Positions 1-7,867 of a stretch of 64,000 nucleotides of DNA are shown piece after piece (within the stretch, counting starts at the first letter, position 1; every line of letters starts with the position of its first letter). Origin of the DNA: Halomarina halobia (GTDB lineage Archaea > Halobacteriota > Halobacteria > Halobacteriales > Haloarculaceae); contig NZ_CP119992.1 in NCBI RefSeq assembly GCF_029338575.1, positions 248,001-312,000 on the forward strand, written 5' to 3'. The notes below the pieces were generated by a model. It did not search any database, was not told where the DNA came from, and saw only the letters and a program-made list of their open reading frames with translations. The position numbers were made by a program, and so were the translations under genes.

Positions 1-1
1 C

Positions 2-460
2 CGCGAGTACGACGGCAACCCGCTCAGCCACTCGACGGTCGTCCGCCACGCGCTCGAGGTCGCGGACCGCGCCGCGATCGTCGGCGCGCGGACCGGCAGC
101 GAGGCCGAGTGGGAGCGGGCCGGGGCGGACGACGTGACGGTCGTCCCGCCGGAGGCGGCCGGCGAGTGGGAACCGGCGGTCGAGGGGCCGGTCTACCTGA
201 GCGTCGACGTCGACGCCGCCGACCCCGCCTACGCGCCGGGGACGGGCACGATGGAGCCGTTCGGGTTGACGCCCCGCGAGATGCACCGGATCGTCAGGGC
301 GCTCGCGCCCGACTGCGTCGGGTTCGACATCGTCGAGGTGAACGACCGCGACGACGGGCAGGCCGCGACGCTCGCCGGAAAGCTCCTCCGGGCGTTCGTC
401 TTCGCGCACGCGAGCGCGGCCGGGAGGGCGGGGACGGGCGACCACGGGACGGACGCGTAG
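2..460 (+). CDS. speB: Agmatinase/arginase-family protein, C-terminal part
   Basis: This is the C-terminal 152 residues of a ureohydrolase; the gene enters from the left edge. The segment beginning YLSVDVDAADPAYAPG carries the metal-binding aspartates of the arginase/agmatinase fold, followed by the family's G-T-G-xx-E-P-x-G-L-T-x-R-E substrate loop and a D-I-V-E-V-N metal/active-site strand. Agmatinases hydrolyse agmatine to putrescine and urea. In Haloferax, work on aIF5A modification links an agmatinase-like protein to hypusine formation with agmatine as donor, and a deoxyhypusine synthase gene lies 1 kb downstream, so I infer a role there. The aIF5A gene may lie just outside the left edge. 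Confidence 0.9.
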   Translation, partial: REYDGNPLSHSTVVRHALEVADRAAIVGARTGSEAEWERAGADDVTVVPPEAAGEWEPAVEGPVYLSVDVDAADPAYAPGTGTMEPFGLTPREMHRIVRALAPDCVGFDIVEVNDRDDGQAATLAGKLLRAFVFAHASAAGRAGTGDHGTDA

Positions 461-520
461 CTCGTCGGCGTCGTACGTCGCGGATCGAACGCTCAAAACC
501 GAGTCGGCGGCGTCGAGCCG

Positions 521-628
521 CTACGGCTTGACCCGCCGGACGACTCGCCGTGCTGTGCGCGTGATGCGCCGTTTCGTGCTGCGCGGCAGTCGTCGCCACG
601 CGAAGAGCGCCTTCCTGAACTTACCCAT
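521..628 (-). CDS. 35-aa highly basic small protein
   Basis: A 35-residue protein starting MGKFRKALFAW and rich in Arg and Lys, with predicted amphipathic character. I do not recognise a family. Support for it being real is translational: reading the minus strand, positions 641 to 629 give an almost complete Shine-Dalgarno (AAGGAGGTGATT) eight bases before the ATG, complementary to the 3' end of 16S rRNA. Most neighbours look leaderless, so this is unusual. Strong positive charge in an otherwise acidic proteome suggests nucleic-acid, ribosome or membrane contact; that is inference. It is divergent from the Nif3 gene across a palindrome-containing intergenic region. Confidence 0.65.
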   Translation of the reverse strand: MGKFRKALFAWRRLPRSTKRRITRTARRVVRRVKP

Positions 629-643
629 CGGAATCACCTCCTT
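629..643 (-). promoter_or_regulatory. Near-maximal Shine-Dalgarno of the 35-aa gene
   Basis: Read on the minus strand this is GAAGGAGGTGATTCC directly before ATG. It pairs over about 11-12 bases with the 16S rRNA 3' end (plus strand here reads AATCACCTCCTT). Spacing from GGAGG to ATG is 8 nt. It fixes the start at 628. Confidence 0.75.
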
Positions 644-654
644 CGCGTCTCGAC

Positions 655-684
655 CCTGTCTCGACGACAGGTACTGTCGACAGT
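655..684. promoter_or_regulatory. Tandem inverted repeats between divergent genes
   Basis: Two adjacent dyads: CCTGTC-(5 nt)-GACAGG at 655-671 and the perfect 12-bp palindrome ACTGTCGACAGT at 673-684. They lie between the 35-aa gene (start 628, minus) and the Nif3 gene (start 725, plus), so they could be an operator for either or both, or form RNA structure in the leader of the small gene. Confidence 0.4.
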
Positions 685-724
685 CGGCGGGAGGGTTCTT
701 AGGGGTGGCGGCCGACCTCCCGCC

Positions 725-1486
725 ATGAAGCTCTCTGCGCTCGTCGAGCGCCTCGACGACCGCCTGCGGACCGACGAGTACGCCGACGCGGACGCCAGCC
801 CGAACGGGCTGCAGGTCGGCCCCGAGGAGGCCGAGGTCGAGCGCGTCGCGTTCGCGGTAGACGCCGCCGAGGCGACCGTCGAGGACGCCGTCGCGGCCGA
901 CGCGGACCTGCTCGTCACCCACCACGGGCTGATCTGGGGCGGGATCGACCGCGTGACGGGACGCGAGTACCGACGCATCGCGCCGCTGATCGCGGGGGAC
1001 GCGGCGCTCTACGTCTCGCACCTCCCGCTCGACGGCCACCCGGAACTGGGCAACGCGGCGGGCCTCGCGGATCACCTCGGCCTCGTCGACCGGGAACCGT
1101 TCGGCGCGCTGGGGTCGGTCACGATCGGCCGGCGCGGACGGTTCGAGGAACCGCGCTCGGTCGAGTCGCTCCGCGACTCGCTCGACGCGCTCGAGGGGAG
1201 CGCCGGAACGCGGGTGTTCGACTTCGGTCCCGACGCGATCGAGTCGGTGGCGATCGTCACCGGGAGCGGCGCGGACTGGCTCGAGGAGGCGCGCGCGACG
1301 GGCGCGGACGCGTTCGTGACCGGCGAGGGGAAACAGCAGGTGTACCACGAGGCGCGCGAGGCGGGGGTGACCGTCCTCCTCGCGGGCCACTACGCGACCG
1401 AGACGGTCGGCGTGCGAGCGTTGCGGGCGCTGTGTGCGGAGTGGGGTCTGGAGACGACCTACCTCCCGCACCCGACGGGGCTGTAG
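725..1486 (+). CDS. Nif3-like dinuclear metal protein (NGG1p-interacting factor 3 family)
   Basis: 253 aa, usual length for the short Nif3/YbgI family, which forms hexameric toroids with a dinuclear metal site; its physiological reaction is not settled despite the GTP cyclohydrolase I type 2 label. Visible features are the N-terminal S-P-N-G-L-Q-V-G motif, the metal-binding T-H-H-G-L-x-W segment near residue 64, H-L-P-L-D near 100, and a C-terminal G-E-x-K-x-x-x-Y-H-E-A-R and A-G-H-Y-x-T-E that supply remaining metal ligands. A TATA-like TTCTTAGG lies about 28 bp before the ATG, suggesting a leaderless transcript. Confidence 0.9.
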   Translation: MKLSALVERLDDRLRTDEYADADASPNGLQVGPEEAEVERVAFAVDAAEATVEDAVAADADLLVTHHGLIWGGIDRVTGREYRRIAPLIAGDAALYVSHLPLDGHPELGNAAGLADHLGLVDREPFGALGSVTIGRRGRFEEPRSVESLRDSLDALEGSAGTRVFDFGPDAIESVAIVTGSGADWLEEARATGADAFVTGEGKQQVYHEAREAGVTVLLAGHYATETVGVRALRALCAEWGLETTYLPHPTGL

Positions 1487-1539
1487 CGCGGTCGCCTCGT
1501 TTCCCAGTATTCAAATCGTCGCCCCGCCGAGTGGCGGCA

Positions 1540-2580
1540 ATGAGCGATCACTCCGATTCCGACCGCGAGGAGTTCCGCCACGACCCGCTGGGTCACGCGC
1601 GGGTCGCGGCGGGCATGTCCGTCGGCGACCTCATCGAGCAGTACGGCAGGGCGGGCATCGGCGCGGCGACCGTCCACGAGGCGGTGGACGTGACGGGCGA
1701 GATGTTCGCGGACGAGGGGTGTACCGTCTTCCTCTCGCTCGCGGGCGCGATGGTCCCGGCCGGGATGCGCCGAGTCGTCTCCGATCTGCTCCGCGACGGC
1801 TACGTGGACGCGCTGGTGACGACCGGCGCGAACCTCACGCACGACGCCATCGAGGCGATCGGCGGCAAGCACCACCACGGTCGCACCGGGCCCCACGAGG
1901 GGACGGGCGATCCCGAGATGACCGAACGCGAGTTCGACGAGCGGCTCCGCGAGGAGGAGGTCGACCGCATCTACAACGTCTACCTCCCCCAGGAGCACTT
2001 CGCGCTCTTCGAGTCGCACCTCCGCGAGGAGGTCTTCCCGCCGCTCGCCGAGGAGGGGACCGTGAGCATCGAGCGGTTCTGCCGCGAACTGGGGCGGGCG
2101 AACGCCGAGGTGAACGGGCGCGAGGCGATCGAGGAGGACGCGGGCGTCGCGGCCGCCGCCTACGAGTCCGACGTGCCGATCTACTGTCCGGCGATCCAGG
2201 ACTCCGTGCTGGGATTGCAGGCGTGGATGTACTCCCAGACCTCCGCCCTCTCGCTCGACGCGCTCCGCGACATGACGCCCCTGACCGACCTCGCCTACGA
2301 GGCCGAGCGGGCGGGCTGCCTCCTCGTCGGCGGGGGCGTCCCGAAGAACTTCACCCTCCAGACGATGCTCGTGACGCCCGGCGCGTACGACTACGCCGTC
2401 CAGATCACGATGGACCCCGCCGCGACGGGCGGGCTCTCGGGCGCGACGCTCGACGAGGCGCGCTCGTGGGGCAAACTGGAGCGGGACGCCCGCAACGTCA
2501 CCGTCCTCGGCGACGCGACGGTCTACCTCCCGCTGCTCGTCGCCGGAGCGCGCGAGCGGATCGAGCGGATCGAGGGGTGA
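1540..2580 (+). CDS. dys: Deoxyhypusine synthase
   Basis: 346 aa, close to the family length. It modifies the lysine of aIF5A, transferring an aminobutyl (or, in haloarchaea, agmatine-derived) group. Visible family signatures: G-A-N-L-T-H-D (NAD-binding region), a segment with H-H-H-G, Y-C-P-A-I-Q-D-S, and the active-site L-V-G-G-G-V-P-K-N-F in which Lys269 aligns with the catalytic lysine; then Y-A-V-Q-I-T-M and the S-W-G-K-L close. The start at MSDHSDSDREEF gives the normal N terminus; an upstream extension to 1432 overlaps the Nif3 gene and looks non-coding. With the agmatinase at the left edge this forms a hypusination neighbourhood. Confidence 0.95.
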   Translation: MSDHSDSDREEFRHDPLGHARVAAGMSVGDLIEQYGRAGIGAATVHEAVDVTGEMFADEGCTVFLSLAGAMVPAGMRRVVSDLLRDGYVDALVTTGANLTHDAIEAIGGKHHHGRTGPHEGTGDPEMTEREFDERLREEEVDRIYNVYLPQEHFALFESHLREEVFPPLAEEGTVSIERFCRELGRANAEVNGREAIEEDAGVAAAAYESDVPIYCPAIQDSVLGLQAWMYSQTSALSLDALRDMTPLTDLAYEAERAGCLLVGGGVPKNFTLQTMLVTPGAYDYAVQITMDPAATGGLSGATLDEARSWGKLERDARNVTVLGDATVYLPLLVAGARERIERIEG

Positions 2581-2605
2581 GACGAGCGCCGTCTGCCCCC
2601 CTCTT

Positions 2606-2620
2606 CGATTCGATTCGATT
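2606..2620. repeat. Short tandem repeat CGATT x3
   Basis: Three consecutive CGATT units in the 149-bp gap between the deoxyhypusine synthase and CBS genes. No evident function. Confidence 0.6.
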
Positions 2621-2729
2621 CCCGAGTCGGCGCGTCCGTCTCGACGACACCGCCACCACCCGGGGAGGCTGCACGTTCCGGGCCAACCCTCATAGCACTG
2701 AGACCCCGACCCCTATCCGGGAAGACACA

Positions 2730-3971
2730 ATGGACATCGCCGACGTGGTCACGACCGATTTCGTCGAACGGGACGTGAAGACGACCGCCTCGAAGCTGCG
2801 CGGAGCGTTCGAGGAGGCGGACGTGGACGCCGTCGTCGTCACCAACGGCGGGGCGTTCGAGGGATTGGTGACGCGCAAACAACTGCTCGCCTCCCACCAC
2901 CCGCCGAACGAGACCGCGATGAACCTCGCGACGAGCCCGCCGACCGTCGCGCGGACCGAGGACGTCCGCGAGGTGGCGCGGCTCATGGTCGAAAACGAGC
3001 TGAAGCTGCTGCCCGTCTTCGAGGGCGACCGGTTCGACGGCGTCGTGAGCGCGGAGGACCTCCTCCGGGCGGTCCGCGAGAACCTGGACGTACTCTCGGT
3101 CTCCGACGTCTACACCCGCGACCCCGTCACCGTCACGCCGGAGACGTCCGTGGGGGAGGTGATCCACACCCTGCGCGAACACCGGTTCACGCGGGTGCCG
3201 GTGATCGACGACCGAACGCCGGCGGGGCTGATCAGCGTCTACGACCTGATCGACTTCACCGTCAGACAGATGGATCGCCAGCAGGGCGGGAGCGCGGAGG
3301 GGTTCGACGCCCACGGCGGCGCGGGCTCACGCGAGGGGTACCGTCGCACCACCGGCGGCTACGGCGATCGGTCGGGCTTCGCGGCCCGCATGCTCGACCT
3401 GCCCGCGCGGGACGTGATGACGCCGAAGGTCCTGACCGCCGCGCCCGACGAATCGCTCGCCGAGGCCGTCGGCCGGATGCTCGACAACGGCGTCTCCTCG
3501 CTCGTCGTGGTCACTGACGACGGGTACGCGACCGGCATCGTGACCGAGACCGACGCGCTCCGGTCGCTCACCTGGACCCAGGAGGAGCGGATCCCCGTCC
3601 AGCTCCGAAACGTCGACCTGCTGGTGACGCTCACGCGCGAGGAGATCGCCGAGCGCATCGAGGCGATCGACGAGAAACACGATGACTTGACCGTCCAGGA
3701 GGCGAACGTGGCCTTCCACGAGCACGAGGAGCGCCTCCGCGGCCTCCCGCTGGTCCTGACCACCGTCCGGCTGTTCACCGACCGGGGCCGGTTCGCCGGC
3801 TCCGCCGAGGCCTACGGCGCGGAGCAGTCCTTCCGCGAGGCCAGCGAGGTGCTCGAGGAGAACGTACTGGAGGAGAAGGGCCGCGAGCTGAATACGCACA
3901 CCCGGAAGGACACGCCGGAGAAGCGCGAGGAGATCGAACGCCTGCTCGGCTGGTGGGTGGAGGCGGTCTGA
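2730..3971 (+). CDS. CBS-domain protein with S30AE-like C-terminal region
   Basis: 413 aa. Residues about 1-175 hold tandem CBS motifs (for example V-T-R-K-Q-L-L, V-S-A-E-D-L-L and I-S-V-Y-D-L-I ends), then a Gly/Arg-rich linker to about 225 and another CBS motif starting A-R-D-V-M-T-P. CBS pairs bind adenine nucleotides and act as energy sensors. The final 120 residues, from V-Q-L-R-N-V-D-L-L, have the beta-alpha-beta layout and a Y-G-A-E-Q-S-F-R-E-A helix reminiscent of S30AE/HPF ribosome-binding domains; this is by eye only. If right, the protein could couple nucleotide state to ribosome binding. The start is supported by the family-like N terminus and a new ATG 149 bp after the upstream gene. 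Confidence 0.85.
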   Translation: MDIADVVTTDFVERDVKTTASKLRGAFEEADVDAVVVTNGGAFEGLVTRKQLLASHHPPNETAMNLATSPPTVARTEDVREVARLMVENELKLLPVFEGDRFDGVVSAEDLLRAVRENLDVLSVSDVYTRDPVTVTPETSVGEVIHTLREHRFTRVPVIDDRTPAGLISVYDLIDFTVRQMDRQQGGSAEGFDAHGGAGSREGYRRTTGGYGDRSGFAARMLDLPARDVMTPKVLTAAPDESLAEAVGRMLDNGVSSLVVVTDDGYATGIVTETDALRSLTWTQEERIPVQLRNVDLLVTLTREEIAERIEAIDEKHDDLTVQEANVAFHEHEERLRGLPLVLTTVRLFTDRGRFAGSAEAYGAEQSFREASEVLEENVLEEKGRELNTHTRKDTPEKREEIERLLGWWVEAV

Positions 3972-4262
3972 CGCTGTGAGGTAACCGATTTACCGCGTCG
4001 GCGTCTCCTCTCGACCGGCCGATGACGAGGCGTGCGGGCCGAACCGGGGTAGGCACCCGGTGATGAGGAGCCCTATGAGTGCCGAGGCCGACTCTCTATC
4101 CATACATTTGCGAGAAGAAGTGAACGAACGTCAGAGAATCGCGTCTGCTACCCTCCGAGAGAGGACAGTCGTCGTTCGAAGTCGGTGGGGTGGCCTCCGG
4201 GGAGTCCGCACCGACCGACTCCGGGGTATCGTTTTATAGTACCTCCCCCGACAGTAGCGACG
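3972..4262. other. 290-bp gap without a supported gene
   Basis: Holds a weak inverted repeat GGTAA-CCGAT-TTACC near 3980-3994 and a 54-codon open frame at 4075-4239 preceded by GAGGAG, but its codons lack the GC-rich third positions of the neighbours, so I do not call it. The promoter of the MOSC gene occupies the right end. Confidence 0.6.
4231..4240 (+). promoter_or_regulatory. TATA box for MOSC gene
   Basis: GTTTTATAGT lies 23-32 bp before the ATG at 4263, the spacing expected for a leaderless haloarchaeal transcript. Confidence 0.65.
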
Positions 4263-4751
4263 ATGAGCGGGAATCGAGACGGCCGGGTGGCGGCGATCCA
4301 CACCGCGCCGGAGGCCGGCGCGGAAATGGAGTCGAGAACTGAGGCGTCGGCGGTCGAGGGGCGCGGCCTCGAGGGGGACCGGTACTTCGAGCGGAGGGGT
4401 ACGTGGTCGGGCGAGCGGGGTCGGGACCTCCCCCACGCGGATCGGGCGCTGACGCTGTTCGAGGTCGAGACGCTCGCGCTCGTCGAACGGGACGCCGGCA
4501 TCTCGCTCGAACCCGCCGATCACCGGCGGAACGTCACGACCGAAGACGTGGCCGTCAGCCATCTGGTCGACGAACGGTTTCGGATCGGCGAGGCGGTCTG
4601 TGAGGGCGTGGACCTCTGTGAGCCCTGCGCGTATCTGGAGTCGCTCACCGAGAAGGGGGTACTCGGCGCGCTCGTTCATCGCGGGGGGTTGAACGCGCGG
4701 ATCGTCTCGTCGGGAACGATCCGGGTGGGCGATCCGATCCGCGTCCTCTAG
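4263..4751 (+). CDS. MOSC domain protein
   Basis: 162 aa, a stand-alone MOSC domain (molybdenum cofactor sulfurase C-terminal). Visible are G-L-E-G-D-R-Y-F near the N terminus (the G-D-R-H-x class motif), R-x-L-T-L-F-E-V-E-T, the N-V-T-T segment, and C-E-G-V-D-L-C-E-P-C near the C terminus containing the conserved cysteine proposed to carry sulfur, followed by G-V-L-G-A-L-V-H-R-G-G-L-N-A-R-I. MOSC proteins are thought to transfer or bind sulfur to metal centres; the partner enzyme is not visible here. TATA spacing supports this start. Confidence 0.85.
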   Translation: MSGNRDGRVAAIHTAPEAGAEMESRTEASAVEGRGLEGDRYFERRGTWSGERGRDLPHADRALTLFEVETLALVERDAGISLEPADHRRNVTTEDVAVSHLVDERFRIGEAVCEGVDLCEPCAYLESLTEKGVLGALVHRGGLNARIVSSGTIRVGDPIRVL

Positions 4752-5207
4752 TTCGAGCGCGGACGACCGGTCGTCCGCGCCGGGGTGGCCTCTCTGCGTA
4801 CCGGTTTCGCGTCGGCACGCCGTTCGTTTCGAACGGCCACCCACCTTCGGTCTCGACTGCGGCGGTGAACGGCCCGGTTAGAGACCCGAGACCGCTCGCG
4901 CCGCGCTCTCGACGAGCGATGGCGATCACGCCCTCGGGCATCCGCGGTAGGTTCTGCGCAGTTCCACTGCGTTAAGGTAGTTACGGGTCGTTAGTAACCG
5001 TATAGAAGTCACCGTGGAGGCGGGCGAGCCGATCGAACCGCTCGACGGGGCGCCGCGGCGGGGTCGGATCCTCGACGACGCGAACGCCGGTCGGGGAGTC
5101 GCCTCCGGCCGTGGTTCCCGTGCGGACGGAGAACGTAACGCACGACGCGGAACGCACGCTCGGTCGACCGCGTCCGGAACGGACGACTCGCCCCCAGTGA
5201 CGCCACG
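4752..5207. other. 456-bp gap, nothing called
   Basis: No frame shows convincing coding character. It contains a small dyad GTTAC-(9 nt)-GTAAC near 4980-4998 within a locally AT-richer patch, possibly part of the upstream control region of the antiporter gene. Confidence 0.5.
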
Positions 5208-7610
5208 GTGCCTCGATCACAAATGTTCCCCTCACCGCTCGACACGATCGCCGCGCGGCCGCCCCGAACCGGCGTCCACGGTACCGTCCTCCAGACGGTC
5301 ATCGAACCCATCGGTCACCACGAACTGTTCGTCGTCATCGTCCAGTTGACGCTCCTCCTGTTCGTGGCGCGAAGCCTCGGGGAGGTGTTCAGGCGCTACG
5401 GACAACCGGCGGTCATCGGGGAGCTACTGGCCGGCGTGTTGCTCGGCCCGTCACTCCTCGGTACCGTCCTCCCAGGCGTGTACGAGGCCGTCTTCGCCGT
5501 GCCGGAGAGCCAGTTCCACCTCCTCGAGATAATATCGTGGCTCGGGCTCATCATGCTCCTCATCGTGACCGGCCTGGAGACGGACTTCGACCTGATTCTG
5601 CGAAAGGGGCGGATCGCCGTCGTGCTCTCGCTGGGCGGCATCCTGTTGCCGTTCGCCACCGGGTTCGCGCTCGGCTGGTATCTCCCGGGCGAGTTCATCG
5701 CGTCGTCCGACCAGCGACTGGTGTTCAGCCTCTTCATCGCGACGGCGATGAGCATCTCCGCGATCCCGGTCATCGCCAAGATCCTCATCGACCTCGACAT
5801 CATCCGTCGGGACTTCGGACAACTCATCCTCGCGGCGGGGATGGTCGACGACACCATCGGCTGGATCCTGCTCGCGACGGTCGCCGGCCTCGCCCAGAGC
5901 GGCGTCGTTGACGCGAGTTCCGCGGCGCAGACCGTCCTCTCCGTCGTCGTCTTTCTCGGCGTCTCCTTCACGCTCGGCCGGCGTGCGGTCGCCGGCCTCG
6001 TTCGCTGGGTCGACGACGCGGTCGGCGGCGAGACGGCGATGATAACGCTGCTCGTCGTGTTGGCGCTCGCGGCCGGCGCGGTTACCCAGTACCTCGGCCT
6101 CGAGGCCATCCTCGGCGCGTTCGTCGTCGGCATCCTCGTCGGTCAGGTGAACCGGTTCGACTACCACCTGCGGCACATCTTCGAGGTCGTCACGCTCGGG
6201 CTCTTCGCCCCCGTGTTCTTCGCCATCGCGGGGCTGCGGATGAACGTGGCCGCGCTGCTCGACCCGACCGTGTTCGCGGTCGGTCTGCTCGTCCTCGCGG
6301 TGGCGTGCGTCGGTAAGTTCGGGGGCGTCTTCGTCGCCGCGAAGGCGGTCGGCCTGTCGAAGTGGGAGGCGATCGGCATCGGCGGCGGCATGAACGCCCG
6401 TGGCGCGATGGAGATCATCGTCGCGACCATCGGCCTCGGACTGGGCATCCTCACGACGGAGATGTACAGCATCATCGTCATGGTCGCGCTCGTCACCTCG
6501 CTCATGGCGCCGGCCATCATCCGGTGGGCGGTTCCCCGGATCGAGATGGACGAGGCCGAACGGTCGCGCCTCGAAGCGGAAGACGAGCGCCGACACAGTT
6601 TCGTCGGCGGCGTCTCTCGCGTCCTCCTCCCGACGCGCTGCAGCCCCGAATCGCAGTTCGCTGCCCGCCTGCTCGGCGACCTCGTGGCCGACCGCGACGT
6701 CGAGATAACGACGATGTACGTCCGGGAGGTCGACGTCGATGAGGGACCGACGTCGACCTCGACGCTCGGCTCCCTCCTCGGACGGATCGAGCGGCGACCG
6801 AGGTCGCCCGTGATGTCCGGCCAGTCCGAGGAGCGAGGGGACGCCGTCGGAGACGAGGCGCAGTCCCGTGACGGGTCCGACGGAGGGGGGGCCGCGACCC
6901 GCTGTCTGGATCTCATGCGCGAACGCATCGCCGCCGCGGACGGGCCGAAGACCCGAGGTGTCGTCCGCGGCGGCGACGACGCGACGCGAGTCGTCCTCGA
7001 CGAGGCGGAACGCGGTTACGACCTCCTCGTACTCGGGACCGGAACGCCCGGGAGACGTCCCGACGAGCCCCTGTTCACGAGCACCGTCGACACCATCATC
7101 CGCGACTCCCCCTGTCCGTTCGTCGTCGTCCGTTCGAACCGCGACCGGTTCGGAGACGATCCCGGGAGCGTCTCCGACTATCCGATCGAGCGCATCCTGT
7201 TGCCGACGACGGGTACGGTGCACAACCGCCGCGCGGCCGAGGCGGCCTTCGCCATCGCGCGGGCGCGGGAGGCGGTCGTCGAGGTGGTTCACGTCGTCGA
7301 TCCGCCGCGGGAGAACGACCTGTTCGTCGCCCGGCCGGACATGTCCCCGGCGATGGAACTCGGCGAACAGCTCGTCGAGAACGAGGCGGCGGTCGGCCGT
7401 CGGATGGGCGCTCGGGTGGAGACGCGCGTACTGATCGCCGACGCCGAACCCGAAGCGGAGATCGTCTCGCTCGCGACCGAAACCGAGGCCGACCTCGTCT
7501 TCCTCGGCAGCAGCGTCCGAAACGTCACCCAGCGGGCGTTCTTCGGCCACCGCGTGGGACACATCCTTCAGGAGACCGCCTGTCCCGTCGTGGTCGTCGG
7601 GTCGTCCTGA
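5208..7610 (+). CDS. CPA2-type cation/proton antiporter fused to two UspA domains
   Basis: 800 aa from a GTG at 5208; an ATG five codons in (5223) is equally possible. Residues about 40-450 form a 12-helix Na+(K+)/H+ exchanger domain, with the family's R-Y-G-Q-P-A-V-I-G-E-L-L-A-G-V-L-L-G-P first loop, M-S-I-S-A-I-P-V-I-A-K and the V-D-D-T-I-G-W transport-site segment carrying paired acidic residues. Residues about 465-645 and 655-800 are two cytoplasmic UspA-like domains, each ending in a C-P-F-V-V-V or C-P-V-V-V-V-G strand; the second keeps a G-x2-G-x9-(S/T)-like ATP loop region. Such fusions probably let nucleotide or stress signals control ion exchange. No partner gene adjoins. Confidence 0.92.
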   Translation: MPRSQMFPSPLDTIAARPPRTGVHGTVLQTVIEPIGHHELFVVIVQLTLLLFVARSLGEVFRRYGQPAVIGELLAGVLLGPSLLGTVLPGVYEAVFAVPESQFHLLEIISWLGLIMLLIVTGLETDFDLILRKGRIAVVLSLGGILLPFATGFALGWYLPGEFIASSDQRLVFSLFIATAMSISAIPVIAKILIDLDIIRRDFGQLILAAGMVDDTIGWILLATVAGLAQSGVVDASSAAQTVLSVVVFLGVSFTLGRRAVAGLVRWVDDAVGGETAMITLLVVLALAAGAVTQYLGLEAILGAFVVGILVGQVNRFDYHLRHIFEVVTLGLFAPVFFAIAGLRMNVAALLDPTVFAVGLLVLAVACVGKFGGVFVAAKAVGLSKWEAIGIGGGMNARGAMEIIVATIGLGLGILTTEMYSIIVMVALVTSLMAPAIIRWAVPRIEMDEAERSRLEAEDERRHSFVGGVSRVLLPTRCSPESQFAARLLGDLVADRDVEITTMYVREVDVDEGPTSTSTLGSLLGRIERRPRSPVMSGQSEERGDAVGDEAQSRDGSDGGGAATRCLDLMRERIAAADGPKTRGVVRGGDDATRVVLDEAERGYDLLVLGTGTPGRRPDEPLFTSTVDTIIRDSPCPFVVVRSNRDRFGDDPGSVSDYPIERILLPTTGTVHNRRAAEAAFAIARAREAVVEVVHVVDPPRENDLFVARPDMSPAMELGEQLVENEAAVGRRMGARVETRVLIADAEPEAEIVSLATETEADLVFLGSSVRNVTQRAFFGHRVGHILQETACPVVVVGSS

Positions 7611-7837
7611 CGGCCGGGAACCCGCGCGAGCGCGCCCAGCCGCGTCGGTCCGTACGTATGCGAGACGGGTCGTCGACGCTCGACGCGTGGCTCGCGCGTC
7701 CCCTCGCGCACCCGCCTCTCCGCCGACTTCGACGGCGACCCGATCGCGCCGCGGGTCCGAGGGCCGGTGTACCCGAAAGGGGTCTCCGACCGTGGTGAGT
7801 GACGAACGACTCGTTACGTTCGCACGACACCACTCGA

Positions 7838-7845
7838 CTATACGC
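7838..7845 (+). promoter_or_regulatory. TATA box of the broken RDD locus
   Basis: CTATACGC is about 26 bp before the ATG at 7868. The promoter of a decayed gene appears intact. Confidence 0.5.
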
Positions 7846-7867
7846 GGAGCGCGCCCTCCGTCCGCGC

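Noticed and set aside
4075..4239. 54-codon ORF with GAGGAG ahead
   Set aside because: Third positions are not GC-biased and its end contains the TATA box of the MOSC gene; kept only as a remark.
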